Positions 43,107 through 51,944 of a stretch of 64,000 bases of DNA are shown piece by piece. Under the pieces are notes generated by a model that did no database searches, was not told the DNA's origin, and saw nothing but the letters and a program-made list of their open reading frames with translations. Both the position numbers and the translations under genes were made by a program. The first letter of the stretch is position 1. Each line of letters begins with the position of its first letter. The stretch comes from Alkalihalobacillus trypoxylicola (GTDB lineage: Bacteria > Bacillota > Bacilli > Bacillales > Bacillaceae_D): contig NZ_LTAO01000012.1 of NCBI RefSeq assembly GCF_001590785.1, forward strand, positions 186,001-250,000, written 5' to 3'.

Positions 43107-43943
43107 TCAGTTAGTATCGTTTGGTAATAAATCATTTGGAGTGAAATTCTCTAATTCTTCCCCGTTTTGCTCATTTTGTTCATTTGAAGGAGACGGTAGA
43201 GCTGGAATCATTCCCCCTCCACCAGAACCGCTGTAGTATTGTGGTACTTCACCTGGTATAAAGGTCATCGCAAAAGGAATCGTTGTGACAACAGGATTTT
43301 CTAAAGTTGTAAATGGAATAATAATTTTAGCGTTCACCTTTAAATCAAGAGCAATAATAATCATCGTATTATTAATCCCAGTTGTTTGAATATCCTTACG
43401 AAAGTCGATATCCACATCAGCAATGGCCGTAAGTTCAATCGGGATTTTAGGGCCTAAATTAGCTAAAAAAGCATTTCCGGTAGCATGACCTAAAGGAATA
43501 GAGTAAAGAAGTCCGATTTCAGGTACAGAATCATTATTGTCACGATTCACAAATTGCATATTGGGAATTTCATCAGCTTCCATCATTGCAATATACGTTT
43601 GGGCATTAGTAATCGTCTTAGAAAGAATTTGATTGTATTGCTGCGGATTAAAATTGTAGGATTGGACCTTCCCATTATCATCATACAGTACCTCGTGTAC
43701 ATTATTCATATCCACATCTTTTAACGTTTCAGTAACAGCAAAATTAATTACGCTTGTTCCTATTTTCTGAGTTTCCATGAGAGCAATTTCTTCTATAGTA
43801 GGACGAATACTTTTTTCTACGATAATAAAGCTTAAGAAGGTAAGGCCGATAAAAAGAATAAAGGATATAAATAGTCGTTGCGGAAAGGTAAGCTCTTGTT
43901 TATTTCGATTAAGATAGTATTTTTTCTTAGGAAGCTTGAACAC
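43107..43943 (-). CDS. yunB: Sporulation protein YunB
   Basis: A 278-residue protein with one N-terminal transmembrane helix (about 25-46) and an extracytoplasmic domain. The segments TQKIGTSVINFAVTETL, LLYSIPLGHATGNAFLANLGPKIPI and TIPFAMTFIPGEVPQYYSG match B. subtilis YunB, a sigma-E-regulated protein needed for efficient sporulation. The tail is Asn/Glu-rich. Exact role unknown. Confidence 0.88.
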   Translation of the reverse strand: MFKLPKKKYYLNRNKQELTFPQRLFISFILFIGLTFLSFIIVEKSIRPTIEEIALMETQKIGTSVINFAVTETLKDVDMNNVHEVLYDDNGKVQSYNFNPQQYNQILSKTITNAQTYIAMMEADEIPNMQFVNRDNNDSVPEIGLLYSIPLGHATGNAFLANLGPKIPIELTAIADVDIDFRKDIQTTGINNTMIIIALDLKVNAKIIIPFTTLENPVVTTIPFAMTFIPGEVPQYYSGSGGGGMIPALPSPSNEQNEQNGEELENFTPNDLLPNDTN

Positions 43944-44156
43944 AGCAACCCCTCCTTAAAAACTAATGGAAAAAATAACAGCTTATTATTAATCTATGCA
44001 TAAAGTAAGAGTGACTTGACCAACAAAAAGAAATAATCCATTTTTCAGGGTCTAGAGGTTGTAAATTTCTTCATAAATATGAAAATTGGTTAAAAAGAAA
44101 ATAGAATGACATAAAAAAACAATAGTATCAAATCAGAAAAAAATTAAAAGAATGAT

Positions 44157-44182
44157 GTTTAATGGTTTGTATAGAGGGGTAT
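44157..44182 (+). promoter_or_regulatory. Sigma-B promoter
   Basis: GTTTAA (44157-44162), 14 bases, then GGGTAT (44177-44182) is an exact match to the Bacillus sigma-B consensus. It is about 110 bases upstream of the rsbR-like gene. Confidence 0.85.
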
Positions 44183-44292
44183 AGGCAAAATAGCTCTATG
44201 ATAAACATGATTCTAAGTTTACCTAATTATTCAAAATCATAATCGTAGAAAGTATGTACTAGAGACTATTATAAGAGGGGTCGTTAGAAAAA

Positions 44293-45126
44293 ATGAATTC
44301 ATTTTATCATTATTTAAAGACAGAAATTCCTAATCTTACTGAGCAGTGGTATGAACAATTAGATAAGAGTTTAGACGGGGTTTATGGAACAACCGATGAA
44401 AGGCAAATTGAAAAACTAAAAGAGCATAACAGACAGTTTCATCAAAATTTTGCTGAATTGTTTAATGAAGAATCAGGTGAGATGACTACAAGGCTTAATA
44501 AATGGATTAATGAAATAGCCACAGATAAAGCTCATTTGAACACACCACTTGATCAAATAATTGGTGAATTTTTTAATGTTCAAGAACAGTATTTTCAAAT
44601 CGTTCAGCAATATATTGAAACATTGAGTGATTCTCCAACTCATCGTGAGGTTCAGGGTTTGAATCATGTTATTTTCACTACATTCAATTCGATTATTCGT
44701 GAGTTCAGTCGAAGAAATATTATTGAGTCTGAAAAATTATTAAAGTCTCAACAAGAAATGATTTTGGAACTCAGTTCACCCGTCATTACGGTCATGGAAG
44801 GTATAGCGATATTACCGTTAGTTGGTGACATTGATACACATAGAGCACAGGTTATTTTTGACAAAACACTAGCTCAATGTAATGAAATGCAAGTTCAACA
44901 GTTAGTGATTGATTTGTCAGGAGTTGCGATTGTTGATACAATGGTTGCAAGTAAAATTTTCCAAGTAATTGAAGGATTAAGGTTAATTGGAACAGAAGCT
45001 AGCTTAACAGGTATTCGCCCTGAGATTGCTCAAACGGCTGTACAGTTAGGTATTAATTTCAAATCTGTTTCTACCTATTCATCTCTTGCCCAGTATTTTG
45101 CCGTTAATAATGTCTTAAATCAATAA
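44293..45126 (+). CDS. RsbR-family stressosome protein (STAS domain)
   Basis: A 277-residue protein. The N-terminal about 150 residues form the non-haem globin-like sensor domain of RsbR paralogues. The C-terminal about 165-275 is a STAS domain with the phosphorylatable Thr of SGVAIVDTMVASKI and the preceding segment SSPVITVMEGIAILPLVGDID. Paralogues (RsbRA/B/C/D, YtvA) build the stressosome that releases RsbT and activates sigma-B. The sigma-B promoter upstream implies feedback. Which paralogue it is cannot be fixed; it lies outside an rsb operon, as RsbRB-D do. Confidence 0.88.
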   Translation: MNSFYHYLKTEIPNLTEQWYEQLDKSLDGVYGTTDERQIEKLKEHNRQFHQNFAELFNEESGEMTTRLNKWINEIATDKAHLNTPLDQIIGEFFNVQEQYFQIVQQYIETLSDSPTHREVQGLNHVIFTTFNSIIREFSRRNIIESEKLLKSQQEMILELSSPVITVMEGIAILPLVGDIDTHRAQVIFDKTLAQCNEMQVQQLVIDLSGVAIVDTMVASKIFQVIEGLRLIGTEASLTGIRPEIAQTAVQLGINFKSVSTYSSLAQYFAVNNVLNQ

Positions 45127-45157
45127 AATTACATAAAAAGCTTTCTGTATTCTTAAG

Positions 45158-45186
45158 GGTATAGCCAATGGCTGTACCATTTTTTC
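45158..45186 (+). terminator. Terminator after the rsbR-like gene
   Basis: GGTATAGCC and GGCTGTACC form a 9-bp stem with one wobble, loop AAT, followed by ATTTTTT. Confidence 0.75.
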
Positions 45187-45281
45187 TATTTTACATAGTC
45201 TGAAACACTTTGGTTTAACATAATAACTATTAATACGATATGAAAACCAATGATTATGTGAATAGATTGGAGGTTTGTTTA

Positions 45282-45467
45282 TTGTACGAATATACATTTA
45301 AAGTCATTCCATTAACCACTTTAAAGAGTGAGCCTTTAGAGGATTATCATGATGTTATACATGAATATGCTGCAGTAGGCTGGAAATTGGTTCAGATTTT
45401 TGCGCCAAGCACAAAATCTAATGGGATGGCAGGTTATTTTGAATTAATTTTTGAGAGAGAAAAATAA
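45282..45467 (+). CDS. DUF4177 protein
   Basis: A 61-residue protein (MYEYTFKVIPLTTLKSEP...HEYAAVGWKLVQIFAPS...GYFELIFEREK). The pattern of a YEY strand, a helix with A-x-x-GW-x-LV and a final FEx-I-FER strand is typical of DUF4177. The TTG start follows TTGGAGGT at seven bases. Function unknown. Confidence 0.75.
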   Translation: MYEYTFKVIPLTTLKSEPLEDYHDVIHEYAAVGWKLVQIFAPSTKSNGMAGYFELIFEREK

Positions 45468-45498
45468 ACAAACACGATAATTAAAATAAAATAAGTGA

Positions 45499-45718
45499 AT
45501 TTCATCATTGCTCTATAAGTGAATAAAACAGACCATTTAATAATGCCCTGGATGTTGGCAAATTCACTTGTTGGTTGTAACGATTGTTGTGACTCCCAAA
45601 GGATCAGCGTCGTTTGAAGATCCACTCTGACGACAAGCCCTTGGGAAAGCATCTACCTAAAGTGGAAAATCAAAAGCCTAATCGATCGGTTTTCATTATA
45701 AGATATGAGTTATGAAAT
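45499..45718 (-). repeat. Family A dispersed repeat, shortened core (copy A4)
   Basis: 220 bp with both ends (ATTTCATCATT and TATGAAAT). The core lacks about 35 bases in the CTCTGAC hairpin compared with A3. Confidence 0.8.
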
Positions 45719-45771
45719 TGATTCAAAAAAAATTTAGAAACAGAAGTTTTTTAGTGGGAGGATCATAGCAG

Positions 45772-46995
45772 ATGTATCAAGAAATAGAAGGAGTTAGAGT
45801 TTGGGGTCAGCCTTTAGAGAATGCAGTAAAGCAGGCCATAAACTGTGCCCATTTTGGTCAAGTAAAGAAAGTTCTCTTAATGGCTGATCATCATTATGGA
45901 TACAGTCAGCCTGTAGGTGGAGTGGTTGTTTATGAAAATCAAATTTCGCCCTCTGGTGTAGGTTATGATATTGCATGTGGGAATAAAGCAGTTCGTACGA
46001 ATGTGAAATATAAAATGATTCAGGATGATTTAAGTGTAATAATGGACGAAATTGCTAAAGAGATTTCATTTGGAATTGGCCGCCAAAATCAGGAGAAAGT
46101 CGATCATGAAATGTTTGATGATAGTGATTGGCAAGTATTTAAAGAGATTGGTCATCATGAGCATGATCAACTTAAAGCTCTTGCACGAAAGCAATTAGGT
46201 ACCGTTGGTTCTGGAAATCATTTTGTTGATCTTTTTGTAGAAGAAAGTACAGATGATGTTTGGATAGCGAATCATTTCGGTAGTCGTGGGTTTGGTCATA
46301 AAACAGCAAGTGGTTTTTTAAATCTTGCAAAAGGAAAAGGTTTTTCAGAGCAGATTAAAGGAGAAAAAATGGAGGCTGCTCCTACTTTATTTAATCTTGA
46401 TTCTCCGTTAGGAGATTTATACTTTCGGGCGATGAATCTTGCTGGGCGATATGCTTATGCAGGTAGAGATTATGTAATTGATAAAGTTTTAAGTATTTTA
46501 CAAGCGAAAGCAACCTATTCTGTCCATAATCATCACAATTTTGCATGGAAAGAAACACATAACAATAATGAATATATCGTTGTAAGAAAAGGGGCTACGC
46601 CTTCTGCTCCAGGTCAATTAGGCTTCATTGGAGGGAGTATGGGAGATTATTCAGTCATTGTTGAAGGAAAGGATTCAGATGAAAATAAAGAAGCCTTTTA
46701 TAGTACCGTTCATGGAGCAGGTCGGATTATGAGCCGAACTGAAGCAGCAGGAAAAATGAATTGGAAACTGAAAACCCGAATGGGTGGTAAAATAACGGAA
46801 CAACAAATGCAGGATGCCGTTAAACAATTCGGAGTAGAGCTCAGAGGAGCAGGAACAGATGAAAGTCCATTTGTTTATAAAAAGCTGGAAAGTGTCCTTG
46901 AAGCGCACAAAGAAACATTGACGGTTAAACATAAGCTTAAACCAATAGGTGTTTGTATGGCAGGTGCAAATGAACATGATCCGTATAAAGACTAA
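45772..46995 (+). CDS. rtcB: RtcB-family RNA ligase
   Basis: A 407-residue RtcB protein. Key motifs: ADHHYG (metal), GVGYDIACGN (metal Cys and Asp), GSGNHF, HFGSRG, SVHNHHNFAW (metal His), ATPSAPGQLGFIGGSMG, and HGAGRIMSR, which holds the guanylated histidine. RtcB joins 2',3'-cyclic-phosphate and 5'-OH RNA ends using GTP and Mn2+. Here it is not next to an archease or RtcA gene and stands alone between two non-coding repeats/terminators. It belongs to the shorter bacterial subgroup; the substrate is unknown. Confidence 0.88.
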   Translation: MYQEIEGVRVWGQPLENAVKQAINCAHFGQVKKVLLMADHHYGYSQPVGGVVVYENQISPSGVGYDIACGNKAVRTNVKYKMIQDDLSVIMDEIAKEISFGIGRQNQEKVDHEMFDDSDWQVFKEIGHHEHDQLKALARKQLGTVGSGNHFVDLFVEESTDDVWIANHFGSRGFGHKTASGFLNLAKGKGFSEQIKGEKMEAAPTLFNLDSPLGDLYFRAMNLAGRYAYAGRDYVIDKVLSILQAKATYSVHNHHNFAWKETHNNNEYIVVRKGATPSAPGQLGFIGGSMGDYSVIVEGKDSDENKEAFYSTVHGAGRIMSRTEAAGKMNWKLKTRMGGKITEQQMQDAVKQFGVELRGAGTDESPFVYKKLESVLEAHKETLTVKHKLKPIGVCMAGANEHDPYKD

Positions 46996-47010
46996 CCTTA
47001 TCTAAAAAAA

Positions 47011-47048
47011 GGGCTAACGAAAAAAGAAAGAATCTTTTTCGATAGCCC
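47011..47048. terminator. Bidirectional terminator between rtcB and plsC
   Basis: GGGCTAACGAAAAA pairs with TTTTTCGATAGCCC (one mismatch). Confidence 0.75.
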
Positions 47049-47055
47049 CGAACAA

Positions 47056-47751
47056 TCAGCTTAATCCTGATTGAATGGTTTTTTCTATTTTTTGATTAAG
47101 TGAAGAAATAGATTCATATTCGTTAGGGTTAATGGCGGGATGAATAATGACGGTTACTTCAGCTGGCTTTATTTTGCCATTTTGTTTCTCCATAATTTTA
47201 TAAGAATCTTTTATGGTGATAGGTAGGACCTTGACACCTGATTTTTTAGACATTCTAGCTCCTGAATTCCCAAACTCTCTCATTTTTGTTCCTTTACTTC
47301 TATGACCCTCGGGGAAAAGAGAGATGGGTGTTCCTTCATGCAACCTCTTTGTAGCCGATTGTAGCTGCTTTATGGCTTCTCTCGGCTTATCTTGATTAAT
47401 GAACACACAACGCTTGTTGGCCATCCATTCACCAAACAAAGGTATGTTCTCTAAAGATTTTTTAGAAATAAAGGATAAGTCCTTCTCTACATAAGCTAGT
47501 AAAATAGGTATATCAAAATTTCCTTGATGATTAGATAGATAAAGATAATTTTCACCTTGCTCCTTATGTTCAAGGCCTAATACGGTGACTTTAGTTCCTG
47601 CTACCTTTAATGTGTTTTTCGCTAGAGTTTCAGCTAACTTATTAGTTGTGTGATATTTAATAGGTTCACTTTGATGACGAAGCCATAACATTTTCGGAAA
47701 AATTTTAAGTAAGTAAAGCCCGGCATAGCCAAACGAAGCAATGGTACGCAT
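47056..47751 (-). CDS. 1-acyl-sn-glycerol-3-phosphate acyltransferase (PlsC family)
   Basis: A 231-residue protein with an N-terminal hydrophobic helix, the catalytic HX4D in NHQGNFD (about 73-79), motif III FPEGHRSKG (EGHRS in place of EGTRS), and motif IV VLPITIKDSY. PlsC acylates lysophosphatidic acid to phosphatidic acid at the membrane. The start sits after AAAGGAGG. Alone on this strand. Confidence 0.87.
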   Translation of the reverse strand: MRTIASFGYAGLYLLKIFPKMLWLRHQSEPIKYHTTNKLAETLAKNTLKVAGTKVTVLGLEHKEQGENYLYLSNHQGNFDIPILLAYVEKDLSFISKKSLENIPLFGEWMANKRCVFINQDKPREAIKQLQSATKRLHEGTPISLFPEGHRSKGTKMREFGNSGARMSKKSGVKVLPITIKDSYKIMEKQNGKIKPAEVTVIIHPAINPNEYESISSLNQKIEKTIQSGLS

Positions 47752-47996
47752 AAACCTCGCAGACCTCCTTTAAATCAAAATAAAAGTGCTAAGATAAAAA
47801 CGATTATAGTCTGAATGTAATGAGAAAACAAGTGATGTAACGTAAGAGAGTCGTGACTTTTAATTCACCTTCTCAAATGAGACTGAAATGTTTCTTTATT
47901 AAAGGCATGTTAAGATATATGGAACAACATAAAAAAGCAATTACATGTATCATAAAAATACTATTGATTTTATAAACGATGCTGTGTAAGATGTAA

Positions 47997-48012
47997 TTGT
48001 AAGCGATAACAA
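47997..48012 (+). promoter_or_regulatory. LacI-type operator before its own gene
   Basis: TTGTAAGCGATAACAA, an imperfect dyad with the central CG of LacI-family operators, lies 23 bases before the regulator's start. It resembles the site at 49012. Confidence 0.55.
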
Positions 48013-48034
48013 AAGAGAGGGAAGGGTAGATGAT

Positions 48035-48994
48035 TTGGCTACAATGAAAGATGTCGCCATTAAAGCTAATGTATCTGTTATAACCGTTTCTAGGGTCATT
48101 AATGAGCCTGAAAGAGTAAAGGAATCGACTAGATTGAAAATTCTGCAAATAATGAAGGAATTGAATTTTCAACAAAATCATACGGCAAAAGCTCTTGTGA
48201 CAAACAAAACACGAACGATTCACTTATTCAATCCGAAATTTATTGATTCTTCTGAACCTTATACAATGAAGCTAATTGCTGGAATTAGCTTTGAGCTCAG
48301 TCGTAACCATTACTCATTTTTGTTACGGCATGAATGGAGCTTTCCACATAAATGTGATGGAATTATTGCAATGGGATTAAGAGAGGGAGAAGAAGAACTT
48401 GTTCTAGAAAAAATGAAGGAACCGACCGTATTGTTTGGTCGTTCTCACCATTTGGATTGGGTCAATATTGATGATGTTCGAGGAGCCTATGAGATGGTTC
48501 ACTATCTCATATCGCAGGGTCACCGAAAAATTGGTATGATAACAATTCGTGATTCTCAGCTTTTTCCTGAAGAACGTTTAAAAGGATATAAACTTGCATT
48601 AGGGCAGCATCAAATTAACTTCGACCCAGATCTTATCCGATACGCTAGTATGAGTGAAGCCTCAGGATATGAAATGGGCTATGAATTAATACAAAAAAGT
48701 GATGTAACGGCTATTTTTTGTATGAATGATTTATTGGCAATAGGGGCTTTGCGAGCAGCAAGAGATTTACATAAAAAAGTTCCTGATGATTTATCTATAG
48801 GTGGTTATGATGGAGTTGGTTTAGAATTCTTTGCTGAACCGCCGCTAACAACCATGGTTCAGCCTGTATATGAAATGGGGAGAGCATTAGCCAAACTTTT
48901 ATTAAAAAGAATTGAACATCCAGAAAAAGAGCAAGAATTTGTTGTTTTTCAACCTAAGTTGAAAAGTGGGAAATCTGTACAGCGTAGAATTTAA
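48035..48994 (+). CDS. LacI-family transcriptional regulator
   Basis: A 319-residue regulator with an N-terminal helix-turn-helix (MATMKDVAIKANVSVITVSRVINEPERVKESTRLKIL) and a periplasmic-binding-like sugar domain. The TTG start gives the standard MATxKDVA beginning, with GGAAGGG eight bases upstream. Operator-like dyads occur before it and before the following dehydrogenase gene, so it probably controls itself and the two downstream sugar genes. Confidence 0.87.
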   Translation: MATMKDVAIKANVSVITVSRVINEPERVKESTRLKILQIMKELNFQQNHTAKALVTNKTRTIHLFNPKFIDSSEPYTMKLIAGISFELSRNHYSFLLRHEWSFPHKCDGIIAMGLREGEEELVLEKMKEPTVLFGRSHHLDWVNIDDVRGAYEMVHYLISQGHRKIGMITIRDSQLFPEERLKGYKLALGQHQINFDPDLIRYASMSEASGYEMGYELIQKSDVTAIFCMNDLLAIGALRAARDLHKKVPDDLSIGGYDGVGLEFFAEPPLTTMVQPVYEMGRALAKLLLKRIEHPEKEQEFVVFQPKLKSGKSVQRRI

Positions 48995-49011
48995 TCTTAT
49001 TTTTTCGACAA

Positions 49012-49029
49012 AATGTTAACGATAACATT
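49012..49029 (+). promoter_or_regulatory. LacI-type operator before the dehydrogenase gene
   Basis: AATGTTAACGATAACATT has 7-bp perfect arms around ACGA, 55 bases upstream of the dehydrogenase start. Confidence 0.65.
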
Positions 49030-49083
49030 AGATTGTGTATAAGTGAAATAAAAATGATAGAAGAACATTAAATGGAGGTAAAG

Positions 49084-50178
49084 ATGAACAAATTAAAAGT
49101 AGGTTTAATTGGTTGCGGTAATATTAGTGAAATTTATTTAAAGAATGGAAGAGACCGACTAGAGTATGTAGAGATTGTAGCTTGCAGTGATATTGACATG
49201 AACCGAGCTAAGGAAAAAGCGGAGGCTCATGGTATAGAAGCTTTAACGGTTGATGAGCTTCTTACTGCTCCTCATATTGATATGATTTTGAATTTAACAA
49301 TACCTGCTGTACATGCAGAAGTCAGTTTAAGAGCTTTAGAGGCGGGTAAGCATGTTTACTTAGAAAAGCCCTTAGCAATTGATATAGAAGATGCTAAGAA
49401 AGTGATTGATTATGCAGAAGAAAGAGGATTAGTCGTTGGGTGCGCTCCTGATACATTTTTAGGCGGAGGGATACAAACATGTAAAGAAATTATTGATAGT
49501 GGTTTAATTGGTCAACCAGTAGCAGCTACAGCTTTTATGATTTCACATGGACCTGAGAGCTGGCACCCAAACCCAGAGTTTTTCTATCAAAATGGGGCAG
49601 GACCATTGTTTGATATGGGTCCTTATTATATAACGACATTAATCCAGCTAATTGGTTCTATTAAGCGCGTTACATCCTCGGCACAAATCAGCTTTCCTGA
49701 GCGCGAGGTGTTAAGTGAACCGAATAGAGGACAGAAAATTTCTGTTTCAACGCCTACTCACGTAGCTGGAGTACTAGACTTTGAGAATGGCGCGGTTGCT
49801 TCAATGATTATGACCTTTGATGTATGGGGAACAAACCTACCGAATATAGAGATATATGGAACCTTAGGAAACATTCGAGTACCTGATCCGAATACATTCG
49901 GAGGAAAAGTATTAGTGAGAAAAGCGGCTGATTCAGAGTGGAGCGAAGTACCGTTAACCCATGGAAATACTTCGAATGCTAGAGGTATTGGGATGAATGA
50001 TGTCGCTCAAGCGATATTGGAAAAAAGAGAACCTAGAGCATCGGCTAAGCTAGCTTACCATGCTTTAGAGGTCATGACTGGACTATTAGAATCTTCTAAA
50101 AAAGGAGAGCATTATCAAGTAAAGAGTCATTGTCCTTCACCACAGCCAATGCCATCTTTAGAGGAATCCCAAAAATAA
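49084..50178 (+). CDS. Gfo/Idh/MocA-family sugar dehydrogenase
   Basis: A 364-residue oxidoreductase. It has an N-terminal Rossmann domain (KVGLIGCGNISEIYLKNG, about 5-22), the conserved EKPLAID motif (catalytic Lys about 97), and a C-terminal alpha/beta domain with DMGPYYI (about 180). These enzymes oxidise or reduce sugars or inositol with NAD(P). The ATG at 49084 follows GGAGGT. A sugar isomerase gene follows by 48 bases, and a LacI regulator precedes it. Confidence 0.88.
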   Translation: MNKLKVGLIGCGNISEIYLKNGRDRLEYVEIVACSDIDMNRAKEKAEAHGIEALTVDELLTAPHIDMILNLTIPAVHAEVSLRALEAGKHVYLEKPLAIDIEDAKKVIDYAEERGLVVGCAPDTFLGGGIQTCKEIIDSGLIGQPVAATAFMISHGPESWHPNPEFFYQNGAGPLFDMGPYYITTLIQLIGSIKRVTSSAQISFPEREVLSEPNRGQKISVSTPTHVAGVLDFENGAVASMIMTFDVWGTNLPNIEIYGTLGNIRVPDPNTFGGKVLVRKAADSEWSEVPLTHGNTSNARGIGMNDVAQAILEKREPRASAKLAYHALEVMTGLLESSKKGEHYQVKSHCPSPQPMPSLEESQK

Positions 50179-50226
50179 TCTATTAAAATAGGTTTTTACA
50201 CGAAGGATCATAGAGGAGGATTATAA

Positions 50227-50982
50227 ATGCTACCTATAGGACTACAGCTTTATACGATTAGAGAAGAAACAGCCAAAGATTTTATTGGTGCTTTAAAGAA
50301 GGTAAAGGAAATTGGTTATCAAGGTGTTGAATTTGCAGGCTTTGGTAATCATAGTGCGGCTGAGATTAAAGAAGCGATAGATGATATTGGTTTAAAGGCA
50401 GTTTCTAGTCATGTGCCTTTAGAGAGACTAGAAAATGAATTAGAACAAGTAATAGAAGAGCAAGTAACGATTGGCTCTAAATCAGTCGTTTGTCCGTTCA
50501 TTCCAGAATCCTATTGGAAATCGAAGGAGGCGTATGAAAAGTTAGCTGAGTTTTTAAATACAGTGGGGCAAAGATGTAGGGAGCATGGTTTACAATTTGG
50601 CTATCATCATCACTCCTTTGAATTTGAAAAATTTGGAGATGAATACGCGTTAGATTTATTGCTTCGATTAACGGATCCAGATTTGGTTCACTTACAATGT
50701 GATGCGTATTGGGTAGAGTATGCAGGTTTATCTGCCGTTGATTATATTAAAAGATATGAAGGGCGTTGTAAAATTATCCATATGAAGGATATGCAATTGG
50801 AGCCAGAAAAGACAGATATAGAACTAGGGAAAGGAGTTCTTGATGTTTCAAAATTAGTTCAAGTTGCTAACGATATAGATGCTGAATGGTTACTAGTAGA
50901 AATGGATCATTGTAAGTTACCACCCTTCGAATCGATTAAAGTTAGCTTTGATAATTTGGAAAAGATAGTCAAAGATATTTAA
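50227..50982 (+). CDS. Sugar phosphate isomerase/epimerase (AP-endonuclease-2 TIM barrel)
   Basis: A 251-residue xylose-isomerase-like TIM barrel. Metal-ligand segments: GYHHHSFEFE (about 127-135), LQCDAYWVEYAG, IIHMKDM, and VEMDH near the C-terminus. With the Gfo/Idh enzyme it resembles inosose/keto-sugar catabolic pairs (IolE/IolI-like). The substrate is unknown. AGAGGAGG precedes the ATG. Confidence 0.83.
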   Translation: MLPIGLQLYTIREETAKDFIGALKKVKEIGYQGVEFAGFGNHSAAEIKEAIDDIGLKAVSSHVPLERLENELEQVIEEQVTIGSKSVVCPFIPESYWKSKEAYEKLAEFLNTVGQRCREHGLQFGYHHHSFEFEKFGDEYALDLLLRLTDPDLVHLQCDAYWVEYAGLSAVDYIKRYEGRCKIIHMKDMQLEPEKTDIELGKGVLDVSKLVQVANDIDAEWLLVEMDHCKLPPFESIKVSFDNLEKIVKDI

Positions 50983-51373
50983 AGAGAAGTCAATAAATAT
51001 AGGGACTGATACAAAAGTAGCTAGACCAATTTAAAAGACGAACATTCCTAAAAAAGGAACGTTCGTCTTTTTTTAAAGAAAATCTGAGGACAAAATACAC
51101 TTAGGAGCTTACAGTTGAAAGAACCTAGAGACTTGTTTTCTTGAGCGAGATCCGGATATTTTAGCATTCTTTATAACGCTACAAATCCGTAATTTTTATA
51201 GTTTGTTTTTTCAAGTCTGCTTTTAATGTATTTCAAATGATTTTTAAAATAGATATTTTTACATAATTAGACTAAACGAAAAAAAAGGAATAAAGGAGAA
51301 AAAAGTCGAATTATAGTAAAAAATGTAATTTTTTATTGTTGTGTAGTTTTTTTGAATTGAGGAGAGAATCATT
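50983..51373. other. Gene-free AT-rich stretch
   Basis: It holds hairpin repeat C1 (51009-51075) followed by about 290 bases of AT-rich sequence in which I see no open frame or clear promoter. Confidence 0.5.
51009..51075 (+). repeat. Hairpin repeat C1, probable terminator of the sugar operon
   Basis: ACAAAAGTAG... leads into AAAGACGAACATTCCT and AGGAACGTTCGTCTTT (one mismatch) plus a T-run. Nearly the same sequence occurs at 57108-57178. Confidence 0.75.
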
Positions 51374-51862
51374 TTGAACAAGAATTGGATTTTGCTATTC
51401 TGCTTAACTTTGGTGATTTTTGGTCTAGCAGGCAGCTATTTTTATTTTACGAGTATATCACCATTGCTAGCGCATAATAGTGATACTTTTTATGTGGAAG
51501 AGAGGGAAGGTCAATTAGTGACGTTAGGTAATCGAAGCTTACTAGGTTCGATTAAATTAGATAAAGTGAAAGTAAACCAAAACCAGTATCCATCAGAGGC
51601 TTTTGTCATTAAAAGCTCTATTAAGGAAGGATTACCGATAAGTGAATTCGAAAGTCATGAGAAGGTGGATATTGAAGAAGTGGTGATGAACCGTCACGCA
51701 AATCCACAAAAACAGTTAGAGGAACTAAGGAGTGGTAAACTTAAAGAAGAGGAGGCGGTTGTGCACGGTCTCTACGTTTTACATAGTGAAGAAATTAATC
51801 AAATTCTCATTTCATATTCTATCTTAGGAATTTCCTATGAGGAACATTTAATTATTCCATAA
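51374..51862 (+). CDS. Membrane-anchored hypothetical protein
   Basis: A 162-residue protein with one N-terminal hydrophobic helix (WILLFCLTLVIFGLAGSYFYF) acting as anchor or uncleaved signal, and a charged extracytoplasmic part. The TTG start follows GAGGAGAG. No family recognised. Confidence 0.6.
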   Translation: MNKNWILLFCLTLVIFGLAGSYFYFTSISPLLAHNSDTFYVEEREGQLVTLGNRSLLGSIKLDKVKVNQNQYPSEAFVIKSSIKEGLPISEFESHEKVDIEEVVMNRHANPQKQLEELRSGKLKEEEAVVHGLYVLHSEEINQILISYSILGISYEEHLIIP

Positions 51863-51944
51863 AGGTATTGTGTTTCTATTCAACTGTCACATATTTGGGC
51901 GGATTCAATATATTATCCATATAAGATGAAAAGGAGGAGATAAG

